A DNA stretch of 64,000 bases from Rhodococcus sp. KRD197 (lineage in GTDB: Bacteria; Actinomycetota; Actinomycetes; Mycobacteriales; Mycobacteriaceae), in NCBI RefSeq assembly GCF_017168235.1, contig NZ_JABFAO010000072.1, positions 1 to 64,000 of the forward strand. The letters are read 5' to 3'. Positions 42,932 to 52,217 of the stretch are shown piece by piece (position 1 is the first letter of the stretch; each line of letters opens with the position of its first letter). Position numbers and translations under genes: made by a program. The notes under the pieces were generated by a model. The model made no database searches and was not told the DNA's origin. It saw only the letters and a program-made list of their open reading frames with translations.

Positions 42932-44515
42932 ATGAGCACCGAAGTCAAAGATTCGACCGCGCCGAGCTCCTTTGTCCTACCGTGGTGGACGAGAGGCGAT
43001 ACCAACGCCTTCTTCGGCCTCGGCTTCAATATCCTCGTCAACGTTCTGACCCTGACGACGCTCAGTATTGCCGTGGTCGGTATTTCCTCCAACGATGTGC
43101 TGGGAACGGTGTTGCCGGCGCTCGGCGTTGCCCTGATTCTGGGCAACCTCTACTACATGATTCTCGCGCGACGACTGGCCAAGCGAGAGAGACGAACCGA
43201 CGTCACTGCGCTGCCCTACGGCCCGAGTGTGCCGCACATGTTCATCGTCGTGTTCGTGGTGATGCTGCCGGTGTACCTCGCTACCGGAGATGCTGTGCAG
43301 GCCTGGGCTGCAGGCTTGGCTTGGGCGTTCATGATCGGCATCATCGTGATGATCGGTGCGTTCGTCGGCCCGTACATTCGCAGGATCACCCCGCGGGCGG
43401 CGATGCTCGGCACCCTCGCCGGAATCTCTATCACCTTCATCGCGATGCGCCCTGCTGCGCAGATGTGGGAGGCGGCGTGGATCGGATTGCCGGTCCTGGC
43501 AATCATTCTCATCGGCTTCTTCACCGATGTGAAGCTGCCCGGCAACATTCCAGTAGGTCTCGCGGCACTTCTGGTAGGTACAGCGATCGGATGGATCGGC
43601 GGATACATGTCGGTGCCCGACGTCACCGAGGCGGCGAGCAACATCGCACTCGGCTTGCCGGACCTGCGCCTGGATCTCCTGCTCGACGGGCTCGGCAATC
43701 TGGCGCCACTGCTGGCGACCGCGATTCCTCTCGGCGTCTACAACTTCACCGAGGCGATGAGCAATGTTGAAAGTGCCTCTGCCGCAGGGGACAACTACAA
43801 CCTCCGCAGTGTGCTGCTCGCCGACGGAATGGGTGCGGTCATCGGTTCGGCATTCGGATCGCCGTTCCCGCCTGCGGTGTACATCGGCCATCCAGGATGG
43901 AAGGACGCCGGTGGCCGTACGGGGTACTCGCTGGCAGCGGGTGTCGCGATCGGGCTCATGTGTTTCCTGGGTCTCTTCGGTCTACTCGCCACCCTCCTGC
44001 CGATCCCTGCGATCGTGCCGATTCTGCTGTACATCGGATTGCTGATCGGTGCGCAGGCATTCCAAGCGGTTCCGCGACTGCACGCGATCGCCGTGGTGGT
44101 CGCATTGCTGCCGAACCTCGCGGAATGGGCCGTCGGACTGATCGACAACGCGCTCAGTGCGGCAGGAACTTCGGCGTCGGAAGTGGGGAGTGAGGCCCTC
44201 GGCCAGGCAGGCGTCGTCTACGACGGGTTGAAGACGTTGGGCGCCGGAGCGGTGCTCGCGGGGTTGGTCCTCGGAACGATCGTCACCTTCATACTGGACA
44301 AACGCTTCCTTGCCGCAGCGGCGGCCGCAGGTGTCGGGGCGGTGCTCTGCTGGATCGGCCTCATCCACTCCCACGAGGTCGGGTGGGCGGCGAATCCGCA
44401 GGTCGCGCTCGGGTATCTGTTCTTCGGCCTGGTGTGCTTGGCGTACTCGCAGCTGCCGTCGGCCAAGACCCGGCCCGAAGTCGTCGAGGACGACGAGCCG
44501 GCGATAGTCGAGTAG
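42932..44515 (+). CDS. NCS2-type (xanthine/uracil/AzgA-like) permease
   Basis: Membrane protein of 527 residues with about 13 helices. Typical parts: LGFNILVNVLTLTTLSIAVV near residue 30, RRTDVTALPYGPSVPHMF near residue 90 and the conserved loop PLGVYNFTEAMSNVESASAA near residue 270, which is the substrate-binding helix region of nucleobase permeases. It starts 1 base after the biuret-hydrolase stop and is followed by a terminator, so it is the last gene of the operon. It may import biuret, a triazine or another ring or ureide nitrogen source; the substrate is inferred. Confidence 0.82.
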   Translation: MSTEVKDSTAPSSFVLPWWTRGDTNAFFGLGFNILVNVLTLTTLSIAVVGISSNDVLGTVLPALGVALILGNLYYMILARRLAKRERRTDVTALPYGPSVPHMFIVVFVVMLPVYLATGDAVQAWAAGLAWAFMIGIIVMIGAFVGPYIRRITPRAAMLGTLAGISITFIAMRPAAQMWEAAWIGLPVLAIILIGFFTDVKLPGNIPVGLAALLVGTAIGWIGGYMSVPDVTEAASNIALGLPDLRLDLLLDGLGNLAPLLATAIPLGVYNFTEAMSNVESASAAGDNYNLRSVLLADGMGAVIGSAFGSPFPPAVYIGHPGWKDAGGRTGYSLAAGVAIGLMCFLGLFGLLATLLPIPAIVPILLYIGLLIGAQAFQAVPRLHAIAVVVALLPNLAEWAVGLIDNALSAAGTSASEVGSEALGQAGVVYDGLKTLGAGAVLAGLVLGTIVTFILDKRFLAAAAAAGVGAVLCWIGLIHSHEVGWAANPQVALGYLFFGLVCLAYSQLPSAKTRPEVVEDDEPAIVE

Positions 44516-44528
44516 TCCTTTCACCACG

Positions 44529-44563
44529 AGCCGGCCTGCCCGTCAACGGGGAGGCCGGCTTTC
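44529..44563 (+). terminator. Terminator of the biuret/allophanate operon
   Basis: AGCCGGCCT and AGGCCGGCT form perfect 9-bp arms (44529-44537 and 44552-44560) with a further CCC/GGG pairing inside, followed by TTTCT. It lies 14 bases after the permease stop. Confidence 0.8.
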
Positions 44564-44635
44564 TGGTCGATATCGCCGTGTGCGCATACGGACAACTACT
44601 GTGCGCTCAGCGACAAGTCTTTCGAGGACGTCACG

Positions 44636-44650
44636 GGTCAAGCTATGACC
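44636..44650. promoter_or_regulatory. Short inverted repeat before the alcohol dehydrogenase gene
   Basis: GGTCA and TGACC flank a 5-base spacer, 27 bases before the GTG start at 44678. It may be an operator or part of the promoter; the evidence is symmetry only. Confidence 0.3.
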
Positions 44651-44677
44651 TAGGACACACTCGAAAGAAGGTCAGAC

Positions 44678-45790
44678 GTGACATTGCAAGCAGCAGTTCT
44701 GTGGGAAGCCGGCCAGCCCTGGGAAATCGAGGACCTCGTTCTCGACGCCCCGAAGTACGGTGAGGTGAAGGTCGAGTTGGCAGCGTCAGGGCTGTGTCAC
44801 TCGGACGAGCATGTGCGCGACGGCAGCGTTCCGGTCGGCCTGCTCCCGTTCATCGGGGGTCACGAGGGCGCCGGTGTCGTCACCGAGATCGGTCCAGGCG
44901 TCAACTCGGTCGCAGTCGGTGACCATGTGGCTCTCGGGTTCATTCCTGCTTGCGGACGCTGCCGGGCCTGTGCGAACGGCCAATCCAGTATTTGTGATCT
45001 CGGCGCGCACCTGCTCGAGGGCTACCAGGTTTCCGACGGCACCGCCCGTCATCACGTGCGTGGCCAGGACGCCGGAATCCAATGCCTACTCGGCACATTC
45101 GCGCCGCAAACCGTCGTCAACGAGGCCTCGTGCGTCAAGATCACCGACGACATCCCTCTTGACAAGGCCGCGTTGGTCGGCTGCGGTGTCACCACCGGAT
45201 GGGGCTCCGCCGTGTACGCCGCGGGAGTGTCCGCAGGGGAAACCGTCGTGATCCTCGGCATGGGCGGCGTTGGATGTGGCGCTGTTCAGGGCGCGGCGCT
45301 CGCCGGTGCCCGCCACGTCGTGGTGGTGGATCCGTCACCGTTCAAACGCGAGCAGGCCAAGATCTTCGGGGCAACGCACACCGCGGCCTCGATCGACGAG
45401 GCGCTACCGCTGGTCAACGATCTGACATGGGGCGCACTCGCCGACAAGGTGCTCATCACGATCGACGTGGCGAGCGGCGCCATCATCGCACCGGCAATGA
45501 GCCTGGTCGCGAAGGGTGGGACCTGCGTCAATGTCTCCGTCGGCGACATCACCGCGACCGATGTGTCGCTGTCCCTGTTCGATCTCACGGCTATGCGCAA
45601 GACCCTCAAGGGCGCCTGGTTCGGCAACGCCAACATCCGCTTCGACATCCCGCACCTGCTGCGCCTGTACATGGAGGGCCAGCTGAAGCTCGACGAGATG
45701 ATCACACGCACATACACACTCGATCAGGTGAACGACGGCTACGAGGCGATGCGCAACGCCGAGAACGTCCGCGGCTTGATCCTGTACTAG
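44678..45790 (+). CDS. Zinc-dependent alcohol dehydrogenase, NDMA-dependent type
   Basis: Medium-chain dehydrogenase of 370 residues. The catalytic zinc site is SGLCHSDEH near residue 38 and GGHEGAGVV near residue 60. The structural zinc Cys cluster is PACGRCRACANGQSSICDLG (near residues 90-107). The cofactor motif is LGMGGVGCGAVQGAALAGA. It belongs to the actinobacterial group with tightly bound NADH that is assayed with NDMA. The GTG start has GAAAGAAGG before it. An aldehyde dehydrogenase gene follows after 12 bases, so the pair would oxidise an alcohol through its aldehyde to an acid. Confidence 0.88.
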   Translation: MTLQAAVLWEAGQPWEIEDLVLDAPKYGEVKVELAASGLCHSDEHVRDGSVPVGLLPFIGGHEGAGVVTEIGPGVNSVAVGDHVALGFIPACGRCRACANGQSSICDLGAHLLEGYQVSDGTARHHVRGQDAGIQCLLGTFAPQTVVNEASCVKITDDIPLDKAALVGCGVTTGWGSAVYAAGVSAGETVVILGMGGVGCGAVQGAALAGARHVVVVDPSPFKREQAKIFGATHTAASIDEALPLVNDLTWGALADKVLITIDVASGAIIAPAMSLVAKGGTCVNVSVGDITATDVSLSLFDLTAMRKTLKGAWFGNANIRFDIPHLLRLYMEGQLKLDEMITRTYTLDQVNDGYEAMRNAENVRGLILY

Positions 45791-45802
45791 GAAGCCCGAG
45801 AA

Positions 45803-47284
45803 ATGACTGCAGTACACGAGGCTACGACGTCTCTGCCCCAGAACACCGCAACGCAGCTCTTCGTCGCCGGCCAGTGGCGTGGCGCATCGGACGGCGGTAC
45901 GTTCACCGATCTGAACCCTACGACCGGACAGCCGCTCGTCGACATCGCCTCGGCAACGGCGCAGGACGTCGATGCTGCGGTTCGCGCGGCACGCGCTCAG
46001 CTCGGTGGCGAATGGGGATCGACGCCCGGCGTCACCCGCGGAAAGCTTCTCAATCGCGTGGCCGACCTCATCGAACGCGACGGTGACCTGCTTGCCCGTC
46101 TGGAGGCCCACGACGTCGGCAAGCCCGTGGGTCAGCCCGCGATGCTCGATATCCCCAATGCGGCAGCAACTTTCCGGCACTTTGCGGGTTGGGCCGACAA
46201 GATCCAGGGCGCGACCATTCCGACGGCCGGGTATTTCGGACAGCCGACGCACTCGTACACCGTTCGCGAGCCGGTCGGTGTCATCGGCGCCATCATCCCG
46301 TGGAATACCCCGCTGATGATCGCGGCATGGAAGTTGGCTCCCGCGTTGGCAGCGGGGAACACCCTGGTGGTGAAGCCGCCGGAGGACGCGCCGCTGTCGA
46401 TACTGCACCTCGCACGCCTGATCGAGGAGGCAGGTGTTCCCGCAGGCGTCGTCAATGTCGTTCCGGGACTGGGTGAGGTCACCGGCGACGCCCTCGTCGG
46501 ACATCCGGACGTGGACAAGATCAGCTTCACCGGAAGCCCGCGCGTCGGTCGATTGATCGCCAAGAAGGCAGCCGATACGTTCAAGCGCACCACTCTCGAG
46601 CTCGGCGGCAAGTCGCCGCAGATCATCCTCGAGGACGCCGACCTGGAGGCGGCGATCAACGGCACCGCGATGGGCCTGTTCTTCAACCAGGGACAGGTGT
46701 GCGCGGCGGGAACTCGTGTGCTGGTCCATCGTTCGCTGTACTCGAAGGTGGTCGACGGGCTGTCGGCTGCAGCGTCGGCGCAGGTGCTCGGCGATCCGTT
46801 CGACCCGGCGACGACGATGGGTGCTCTGGTCAACGCCAAGCAGCGCGATTCGGTTCTCGGATACATCCAGGCCGGGCGCGACGGTGGCGCACGCGTCGCG
46901 GCCGGTGGCGGACGTCCCGATCGTGACGGCTTCTTCGTCGAGCCGACGATCTTCGCCGACGCGCACAACGACATGAAGATCGCCCAGGAGGAGATTTTCG
47001 GTCCCGTCGGTACTGTCATCCCGTTCGACACTCCCGAAGAGGCGATCACCATCGCCAACGCGACCGATTACGGACTGGCAGCGAGTATCTGGACACGTGA
47101 CGTCTCACGCGCGCACCTACTGGCCGCGCAGGTCCGCTCCGGGGCCGTGTGGGTCAACGGATGGGCTGCCATCGATCCCGCACTCCCGTGGGGCGGCATG
47201 AAGACCAGCGGCACCGGCCGCGAACTCGGCTGGGCAGGCATCGAGGCCAACACCGAGGAAAAGGTCGTCACGATCGTGTTGTGA
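45803..47284 (+). CDS. Aldehyde dehydrogenase
   Basis: NAD(P)-dependent oxidation of an aldehyde to an acid; 493 residues. It shows IIPWNTPLMIAAWKLAPALA near residue 167, the Glu base in TLELGGKSPQIIL and the Cys nucleophile in NQGQVCAAGTRV, with EEIFGPVGTVIPF at the C-terminal side. It sits between the alcohol dehydrogenase and the amine-regulon genes and could serve the amine oxidase product (for example phenylacetaldehyde to phenylacetate, as FeaB/PadA does). A strong hairpin directly follows. Confidence 0.92.
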   Translation: MTAVHEATTSLPQNTATQLFVAGQWRGASDGGTFTDLNPTTGQPLVDIASATAQDVDAAVRAARAQLGGEWGSTPGVTRGKLLNRVADLIERDGDLLARLEAHDVGKPVGQPAMLDIPNAAATFRHFAGWADKIQGATIPTAGYFGQPTHSYTVREPVGVIGAIIPWNTPLMIAAWKLAPALAAGNTLVVKPPEDAPLSILHLARLIEEAGVPAGVVNVVPGLGEVTGDALVGHPDVDKISFTGSPRVGRLIAKKAADTFKRTTLELGGKSPQIILEDADLEAAINGTAMGLFFNQGQVCAAGTRVLVHRSLYSKVVDGLSAAASAQVLGDPFDPATTMGALVNAKQRDSVLGYIQAGRDGGARVAAGGGRPDRDGFFVEPTIFADAHNDMKIAQEEIFGPVGTVIPFDTPEEAITIANATDYGLAASIWTRDVSRAHLLAAQVRSGAVWVNGWAAIDPALPWGGMKTSGTGRELGWAGIEANTEEKVVTIVL

Positions 47285-47286
47285 GA

Positions 47287-47336
47287 CCCCTGTGCGTGCG
47301 TAGCGACCATAGGCGCGTCATTGCGCACGCACGGGG
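47287..47336 (+). terminator. Hairpin after the aldehyde dehydrogenase gene
   Basis: CCCCTGTGCGTGCG at 47287-47300 pairs with CGCACGCACGGGG at 47324-47336 (one bulged T), starting 3 bases after the stop codon. It probably terminates the ADH/ALDH transcript. Confidence 0.65.
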
Positions 47337-47403
47337 ATTGGGGCCCGTAACACAAAGTTCACCAGGCGCGCCATCTCCAGAAACTAGACGTGCGCATTCT
47401 TTA

Positions 47404-47419
47404 TTCAACATCCGTAGAA
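47404..47419. promoter_or_regulatory. Amine-regulon operator 1 (TetR type)
   Basis: TTCAACATCCGTAGAA lies 25 bases before the HDAC-like gene. Together with the copy at 49232 it defines TTCnACGnnCGTnGAA; this copy has one arm mismatch. The preceding CTTTATTCAAC is identical in both sites. Confidence 0.65.
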
Positions 47420-47444
47420 CCAAAGAGCGACGAGGAGAACGGCG

Positions 47445-48551
47445 ATGAGCACCGGATACATATGGCACGAGTTGTACGGGTGGAGCGACACCGGAAGCGG
47501 CGGATTGTTCCCCGCCGATCCCGGTGTCGGACTCCAGCCGATTTCGCATCACGTCGCGCACCCCGATACCAAGCGGCGAATTCACGAACTCATCGTCGTG
47601 ACGGGTCTGATCGACGACCTGGAGCGCCTGGCGCCTCGGCACGCCACCGAGGAGGAGGTCCTCAGGGTGCACACCCGAGACCACGTCGATCGAATAAGGC
47701 ACGAGAGCGCCCTTCCCAAAGGCGGCGATGCAGGGGACGGCATCTCACCGTTCGGCAAGGGCGGCTACGAGATCGCGACGTTGGCCGCAGGTGGTGTCAT
47801 CGAGATGGTCGAAGCGGTTGTCGTCGGCAAGGTCGACAACGGCTACGCGCTGGTACACCCGTGCGGTCATCATGCGCCCTCCTACACCGGCATGGGGTTC
47901 TGCATGTTCAACAACGGTGCGGTCGCGGTCGCGCACGCCCGTGAAGTACTCGGGGTAGAGAAGGTCGCCATCATCGACTGGGATGTGCACCACGGCAACG
48001 GCGCACAGGCGATCTTCGGCGATGACCCCTCGGTGCTGACCGTGTCGGTCCACCAGGATCGTTGCTTCCCGCCGAACTCGGGCTTCGTGACCGAGCGAGG
48101 GGAGGGTAAGGGCTTCGGATACAACATCAATGCGCCCCTCCCTCCTGGAACCGGTGATGATGGCTATCTCTATGCCATCGAGCAGGTCGTGGTGCCGGCT
48201 TTGCGCGCGTTCGATCCTGATCTGATCGTGGTCGCTTCCGGAATGGATCCAAACGCGATGGACCCCCTTGCCCGAATGCTGGTTACCTCCAAAGGCTTTC
48301 GTGCCATGACCGAGCGTGTCATGTCGGTGGCCGACGAGGTGTGCGACGGCAAGGTCGTGCTCGTGCAGGAGGGAGGTTACAGCCCTCACTACGTCCCGTT
48401 CTGTGCCTTCGCCTGCGTAGAGGCGCTGGCCGGCGTCGACCGACTCGAGGATCCGTACTATCCCGTGGTCGGTGGATTCGGCGGGAAGGAACTGCAGGCA
48501 CACCAGAAGGAGGCGATCGACGAGGCGGCGGCTCTCGTGGCGGACCTCTGA
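47445..48551 (+). CDS. Histone-deacetylase-like amidohydrolase (acetylpolyamine amidohydrolase group)
   Basis: Zinc-dependent deacetylase of 368 residues in the class II HDAC/HDAH fold. The active-site pair is His142-His143 in HPCGHHAPSY. The zinc ligands are Asp180 and His182 in IIDWDVHHGNG, plus Asp268 in VASGMDPNAMDP. Bacterial members remove acetyl groups from acetylated polyamines or diamines. Genomic context agrees: a TetR gene follows 42 bases on and a copper amine oxidase lies beyond, and both structural genes share one operator motif. A free amine released here would be the substrate of the oxidase. Confidence 0.88.
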   Translation: MSTGYIWHELYGWSDTGSGGLFPADPGVGLQPISHHVAHPDTKRRIHELIVVTGLIDDLERLAPRHATEEEVLRVHTRDHVDRIRHESALPKGGDAGDGISPFGKGGYEIATLAAGGVIEMVEAVVVGKVDNGYALVHPCGHHAPSYTGMGFCMFNNGAVAVAHAREVLGVEKVAIIDWDVHHGNGAQAIFGDDPSVLTVSVHQDRCFPPNSGFVTERGEGKGFGYNINAPLPPGTGDDGYLYAIEQVVVPALRAFDPDLIVVASGMDPNAMDPLARMLVTSKGFRAMTERVMSVADEVCDGKVVLVQEGGYSPHYVPFCAFACVEALAGVDRLEDPYYPVVGGFGGKELQAHQKEAIDEAAALVADL

Positions 48552-48593
48552 CCGGGTTGTCCGACTCGGTGGGCAGCGCGCTAGGTTTGGGTC

Positions 48594-49181
48594 ATGCCCA
48601 AGCTGGTCGACCACGAGGAACGCAGACGCGCCATAGCGGCCGCAACGTGGCGACTCATCGCGGCAAAAGGCATCGATGCGGCCAACATGCGCGACATCGC
48701 TGCCGAGGCCGGCTACACGAACGGCGCACTCAGTCACTATTTCTCAGGCAAAGACGCCATCCTGCAGACGTCGTTCGAGCTGGTGTTCGAGGCAACCAAC
48801 ACGCGCGTCGCCTCGGTCATCGGCGATGCGAAGGGACTGGCCGCGCTACGCATCTTCTGCCGTGAAGTCATGCCCACCACGCCGGAGACGGTTCTCGAGG
48901 CTCGAATTGCCGTATCGCTGTGGCAGCGCGCAATGTACGACGGCCACATGGAGGCCACCAACACGCGTGCAATGGGGCTGTGGCGCGACCGGATGGCCGA
49001 GTTCTTCGAAGACGCTCGAGAGATGGGCGAGATCGGCGACATCGACGTCGCGCTGGCTGTCGAGCAACTGCTCAACATGATGATGGGCATGCAAATTCTC
49101 GGCGTGTTGACCCCGTCCGAGACATCGTCGAACCGTCAGTTCGACATGGTCGACGGCTTCATCGAGCACCTCCGTCCGTAG
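48594..49181 (+). CDS. TetR-family regulator of the amine regulon
   Basis: A 195-residue repressor. The helix-turn-helix covers [20 protein letters not shown] and [19 protein letters not shown], similar in layout to BetI-like TetR proteins. It lies between the HDAC-like gene and the copper amine oxidase gene, each of which carries the TTCnACGnnCGTnGAA operator, so it probably represses both and responds to an amine or aldehyde. It has no such site directly before it and may be co-transcribed with the HDAC-like gene, hence autoregulated. Confidence 0.9.
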   Translation: MPKLVDHEERRRAIAAATWRLIAAKGIDAANMRDIAAEAGYTNGALSHYFSGKDAILQTSFELVFEATNTRVASVIGDAKGLAALRIFCREVMPTTPETVLEARIAVSLWQRAMYDGHMEATNTRAMGLWRDRMAEFFEDAREMGEIGDIDVALAVEQLLNMMMGMQILGVLTPSETSSNRQFDMVDGFIEHLRP

Positions 49182-49231
49182 TAACTCCGTCGCAGTTGGA
49201 AATTGCCGACATCGCTGCGCAACTCCCTTTA

Positions 49232-49247
49232 TTCAACGAACGTAGAA
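49232..49247. promoter_or_regulatory. Amine-regulon operator 2 (TetR type)
   Basis: TTCAACGAACGTAGAA is an interrupted palindrome with perfect TTC, ACG, CGT and GAA elements, 20 bases before the amine oxidase ATG. It shares the preceding CTTTATTCAAC and the following CAAA with the site at 47404. Confidence 0.7.
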
Positions 49248-49267
49248 TCAAACATTCGAGGACCCTC

Positions 49268-51214
49268 ATGTCGACTCTCACCCCGAACACCATCGATCAC
49301 CCACTCGCGCTGCCGACGGCGGACGAGATCGTCGAAGTCCGCGCAATCCTGGACACAGAAGGAATGCTCAACGAGAACACCCGCTTCGTGTACACCGGGC
49401 TGGAGGAGCCGTCGAAGGCAGACCTCTACGCCGACTCACCAACTGTCGATCGACGCTTTCGAGTGCTGCTCCACGATGTCTCCTCACCGGATGCACGCGA
49501 TGTCGTAGTCTCGGTCGCTACGCGTACCGTGCTGTCCTCGGTGTCGCTCGACGCGCTACGCGACGGCCAGATGCCGGTCCTCGACGAGGAATTCGAGCTC
49601 GTCGAGAACGTGCTGTCGACCGATCCACAGTGGTTGGCCGCGCTCGAGCGTCGAGGGCTCGATGTGGTCGACGTCCGCGTCGCGCCGCTGTCGGCCGGTG
49701 TCTTCGACTATCCAGGCGAGGAAGGCCGTCGCATACTGCGCGGCCTCGCGTTCCGCCAGGACCACCCGAAGGATCATGCGTGGGCACATCCCATCGACGG
49801 TCTCGTGGCCTTCGTGGACGTCATGAACAAAACCGTGGACAAGGTCGTCGACCTCGGCGTCGTGCCGATTCCGGCGGAGTCAGGCAATTTCGACGACCCC
49901 GCGGTCACCGGGCCGATGCGCACCACCCAGAAGCCCATCGAAATCACGCAGCCGGAGGGGCCCAGCTTCACCGTCGACGGCAACCTGGTCGACTGGGAGA
50001 AGTGGTCGTTCCGAGTTGGCTTCGACGCCCGTGAGGGACTGGTCTTGCATCAGATCGGATTCGCGGACAACGGCACCGTCCGGCCGATAGTCCACCGCGC
50101 ATCGATCGCGGAAATGGTTGTTCCATACGGTGATCCGTCGCCGGTGCGATCCTGGCAGAACTACTTCGACACAGGCGAGTACCTGGTCGGCCGGTACGCG
50201 AATTCGTTGGAACTGGGCTGCGACTGCGTCGGCGACATCACCTACTTCGACGCCGTCATCGCCGACGAGTTGGGCAACCCCAAGACCTTGACGAATGCCG
50301 TCTGCATGCATGAGGAAGACTTCGGTGTGCTGTGGAAGCACACCGACATCTGGACCGGGTCGCAGGAAACCCGGCGTCAGCGGCGGCTGGTGATCTCGTT
50401 CTTCACCACCATCGGGAATTATGACTACGGGTTCTTCTGGTACCTCTACCTCGACGGCACCATCGAATTCGAGGTCAAGGCGACCGGCATCGTGTTCACC
50501 TCCGGTCATCCCGGTGGCGAATACCCTTATGCCACGGAGATCGCGCCTGGGCTGGGAGCGCCTTGCCATCAGCATCTCTTCAGCGCACGGCTCGACATGA
50601 TGCTCGACGGTGCCGCGAACTCGATCGAGGAGATCGAGACAACTCGCGTACCCATGGGCCCGGACAATCTGCACGGCAATGCCTTTGCATTGCAGCGCAC
50701 GCCATTGGTCCGCGAATCCGAAGCCCAGCGCGTGGCGGACAATTCGGTGGGACGCATCTGGCATATCAGCAACCCTGGCTCCCTCAACCGTTTCGGCAGG
50801 CCTGTCGGCTACTCACTGCATCCGGAAGGCCAGCCACTACTGCTCGCCGACGAGAATTCGTCGATCGCAGCACGTGCAGCCTTCGCGACCAAACATCTGT
50901 GGGTCACCCAGTTCGACGCCGCCGAGCGATACGCTGCAGGCGATTTCGTAAACCAGCATCACGGCGGCGGCGGACTCCCGGCGTTCGTAGCGGGCGACCG
51001 TAGCATCGAAAACGAAGACATCGTGTTATGGCACACTTTCGGCCTGACGCACTTTCCGCGTCCCGAGGACTGGCCGATCATGCCCGTCGACTACACGGGA
51101 TTCAAGCTGAAGCCGGTTGGATTCTTCGATCGGAACCCCACACTCGACGTACCGCGGTCGCCTGAGCGGTGCACAACCGCCTCGTGCCTTGAGGGAGGAG
51201 GCTCGGATGTTTGA
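49268..51214 (+). CDS. Copper-containing primary amine oxidase
   Basis: Oxidises a primary amine to the aldehyde with release of ammonia and H2O2. It is 648 residues from ATG 49268. The TPQ cofactor precursor is Tyr385 in [11 protein letters not shown]. The catalytic base is Asp301 in [11 protein letters not shown]. The copper ligands are His434 and His436 in [10 protein letters not shown] and His595 in [11 protein letters not shown]. No signal peptide is present, so it is cytoplasmic like other actinobacterial enzymes (AGAO, histamine oxidase). Phenylethylamine or tyramine is the likely substrate because the phenylacetate genes follow; polyamines are the alternative given the HDAC-like gene. 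Confidence 0.93.
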   Translation: MSTLTPNTIDHPLALPTADEIVEVRAILDTEGMLNENTRFVYTGLEEPSKADLYADSPTVDRRFRVLLHDVSSPDARDVVVSVATRTVLSSVSLDALRDGQMPVLDEEFELVENVLSTDPQWLAALERRGLDVVDVRVAPLSAGVFDYPGEEGRRILRGLAFRQDHPKDHAWAHPIDGLVAFVDVMNKTVDKVVDLGVVPIPAESGNFDDPAVTGPMRTTQKPIEITQPEGPSFTVDGNLVDWEKWSFRVGFDAREGLVLHQIGFADNGTVRPIVHRASIAEMVVPYGDPSPVRSWQNYFDTGEYLVGRYANSLELGCDCVGDITYFDAVIADELGNPKTLTNAVCMHEEDFGVLWKHTDIWTGSQETRRQRRLVISFFTTIGNYDYGFFWYLYLDGTIEFEVKATGIVFTSGHPGGEYPYATEIAPGLGAPCHQHLFSARLDMMLDGAANSIEEIETTRVPMGPDNLHGNAFALQRTPLVRESEAQRVADNSVGRIWHISNPGSLNRFGRPVGYSLHPEGQPLLLADENSSIAARAAFATKHLWVTQFDAAERYAAGDFVNQHHGGGGLPAFVAGDRSIENEDIVLWHTFGLTHFPRPEDWPIMPVDYTGFKLKPVGFFDRNPTLDVPRSPERCTTASCLEGGGSDV

Positions 51215-51277
51215 CTCGGCGGCGGGCAAGCTCGCTCGCTCCGCTGTCGACACGCGGTGGTGGCACACCAGGGCCCG

Positions 51278-51302
51278 AGCTATCGGGATGATTCCGATAG
51301 CT
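51278..51302. terminator. Hairpin between convergent amine oxidase and AraC genes
   Basis: AGCTATCGG and CCGATAGCT are perfect 9-bp arms with a 7-base loop. The hairpin includes the stop codon of the AraC gene and lies 63 bases after the amine oxidase stop, so it may serve both. Confidence 0.6.
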
Positions 51303-52206
51303 GGGTGAGTCGGTCGGCGCGATAGGCGCGCGGCGACATACCGTACGTATCCTTGAACTGTTTGGAGAACGACGAGGAATCCACTAGACCGTGACGGGCT
51401 GCGATCGCACCGATGCTCTCCGAGAGCAACCGCGAATCCCCGAGGTCGCGGTGGCATCGGTCGAGGCGCCTGGATCTGATCCATCCGGCCACGGTCCGCC
51501 CGTCCGATTCGAACAGCCGCTGCAGGTACCTCGTGGAGACATGGAGGCGTCCGGCGAGGGAAGCCGTGGACAGCGTCGGATCACCCAGATGAGCCTCGAT
51601 GAGCGACTCCGCCTCGATGAGCAACGTCGACCCCGCTGTTCGACGCGGCGCTTCCTCGTCCAGCGCTGCGCACAGCAGCTCGAGAACCGCGTCGGCGAAC
51701 ATCGGGGTGACGGGTAGGTCGTTCTCGACCAGGTTCTTTCGTAGCCCAGCGAGGAACGGGGACACGGACGCGCCGACGCCCTGGCTGCCGTGAAAGCGCC
51801 GGGCTGTCACAGTCGACAATTCCTGCGAGCCGATACGCAGCGTGTCGCGAGGAAGCATGACGACGAACATCGAGAACGCCTCACCGAAGTGGAGGTCGTA
51901 CGGTTCGCTGGTGTCGTAGACGGCGAAGTCACCCGGCGCGAGAACTGCCTGGCGGTCACGTTGGGTGACGACTCCGTGTCCGGTGACCTGAAGGCCGACC
52001 TTGACGAGACCAGGGTCGGCGCGCTTGATCGTCGCGCGCGTGCGTCGAACATCTACTTCGCACCCGGCCACCTCGCTCAATTGCAACGCGCCGAGCGTCG
52101 AGGAGCGCAGCCCGCCTTCGAACAACGACGACCCGGTGGAGACGGCGTCGAGCGGCACGAACGCCGTCGAAACGGATTCGCGCCAATGCTCGAAGTCCTC
52201 TGCCAC
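51280..52206 (-). CDS. AraC-family regulator (FeaR/NphR-like)
   Basis: Activator of 308 residues. The N-terminal cupin-like AraC-binding-like domain includes VLAPGDFAVYDTSEPYDLHF near residue 88, typical of FeaR and NphR. The C-terminal double helix-turn-helix is SLAGRLHVSTRYLQRLFES and the conserved end SSFSKQFKDTYGMSPRAYR. The GTG start at 52206 is 11 bases from the paaK stop, on the same strand, so it may be the last gene of the paa operon. FeaR-type proteins activate amine oxidase and phenylacetaldehyde dehydrogenase genes, which matches the neighbour at 49268. Confidence 0.87.
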   Translation of the reverse strand: MAEDFEHWRESVSTAFVPLDAVSTGSSLFEGGLRSSTLGALQLSEVAGCEVDVRRTRATIKRADPGLVKVGLQVTGHGVVTQRDRQAVLAPGDFAVYDTSEPYDLHFGEAFSMFVVMLPRDTLRIGSQELSTVTARRFHGSQGVGASVSPFLAGLRKNLVENDLPVTPMFADAVLELLCAALDEEAPRRTAGSTLLIEAESLIEAHLGDPTLSTASLAGRLHVSTRYLQRLFESDGRTVAGWIRSRRLDRCHRDLGDSRLLSESIGAIAARHGLVDSSSFSKQFKDTYGMSPRAYRADRLTQLSESSR

Positions 52207-52217
52207 CTCAGGTCACC

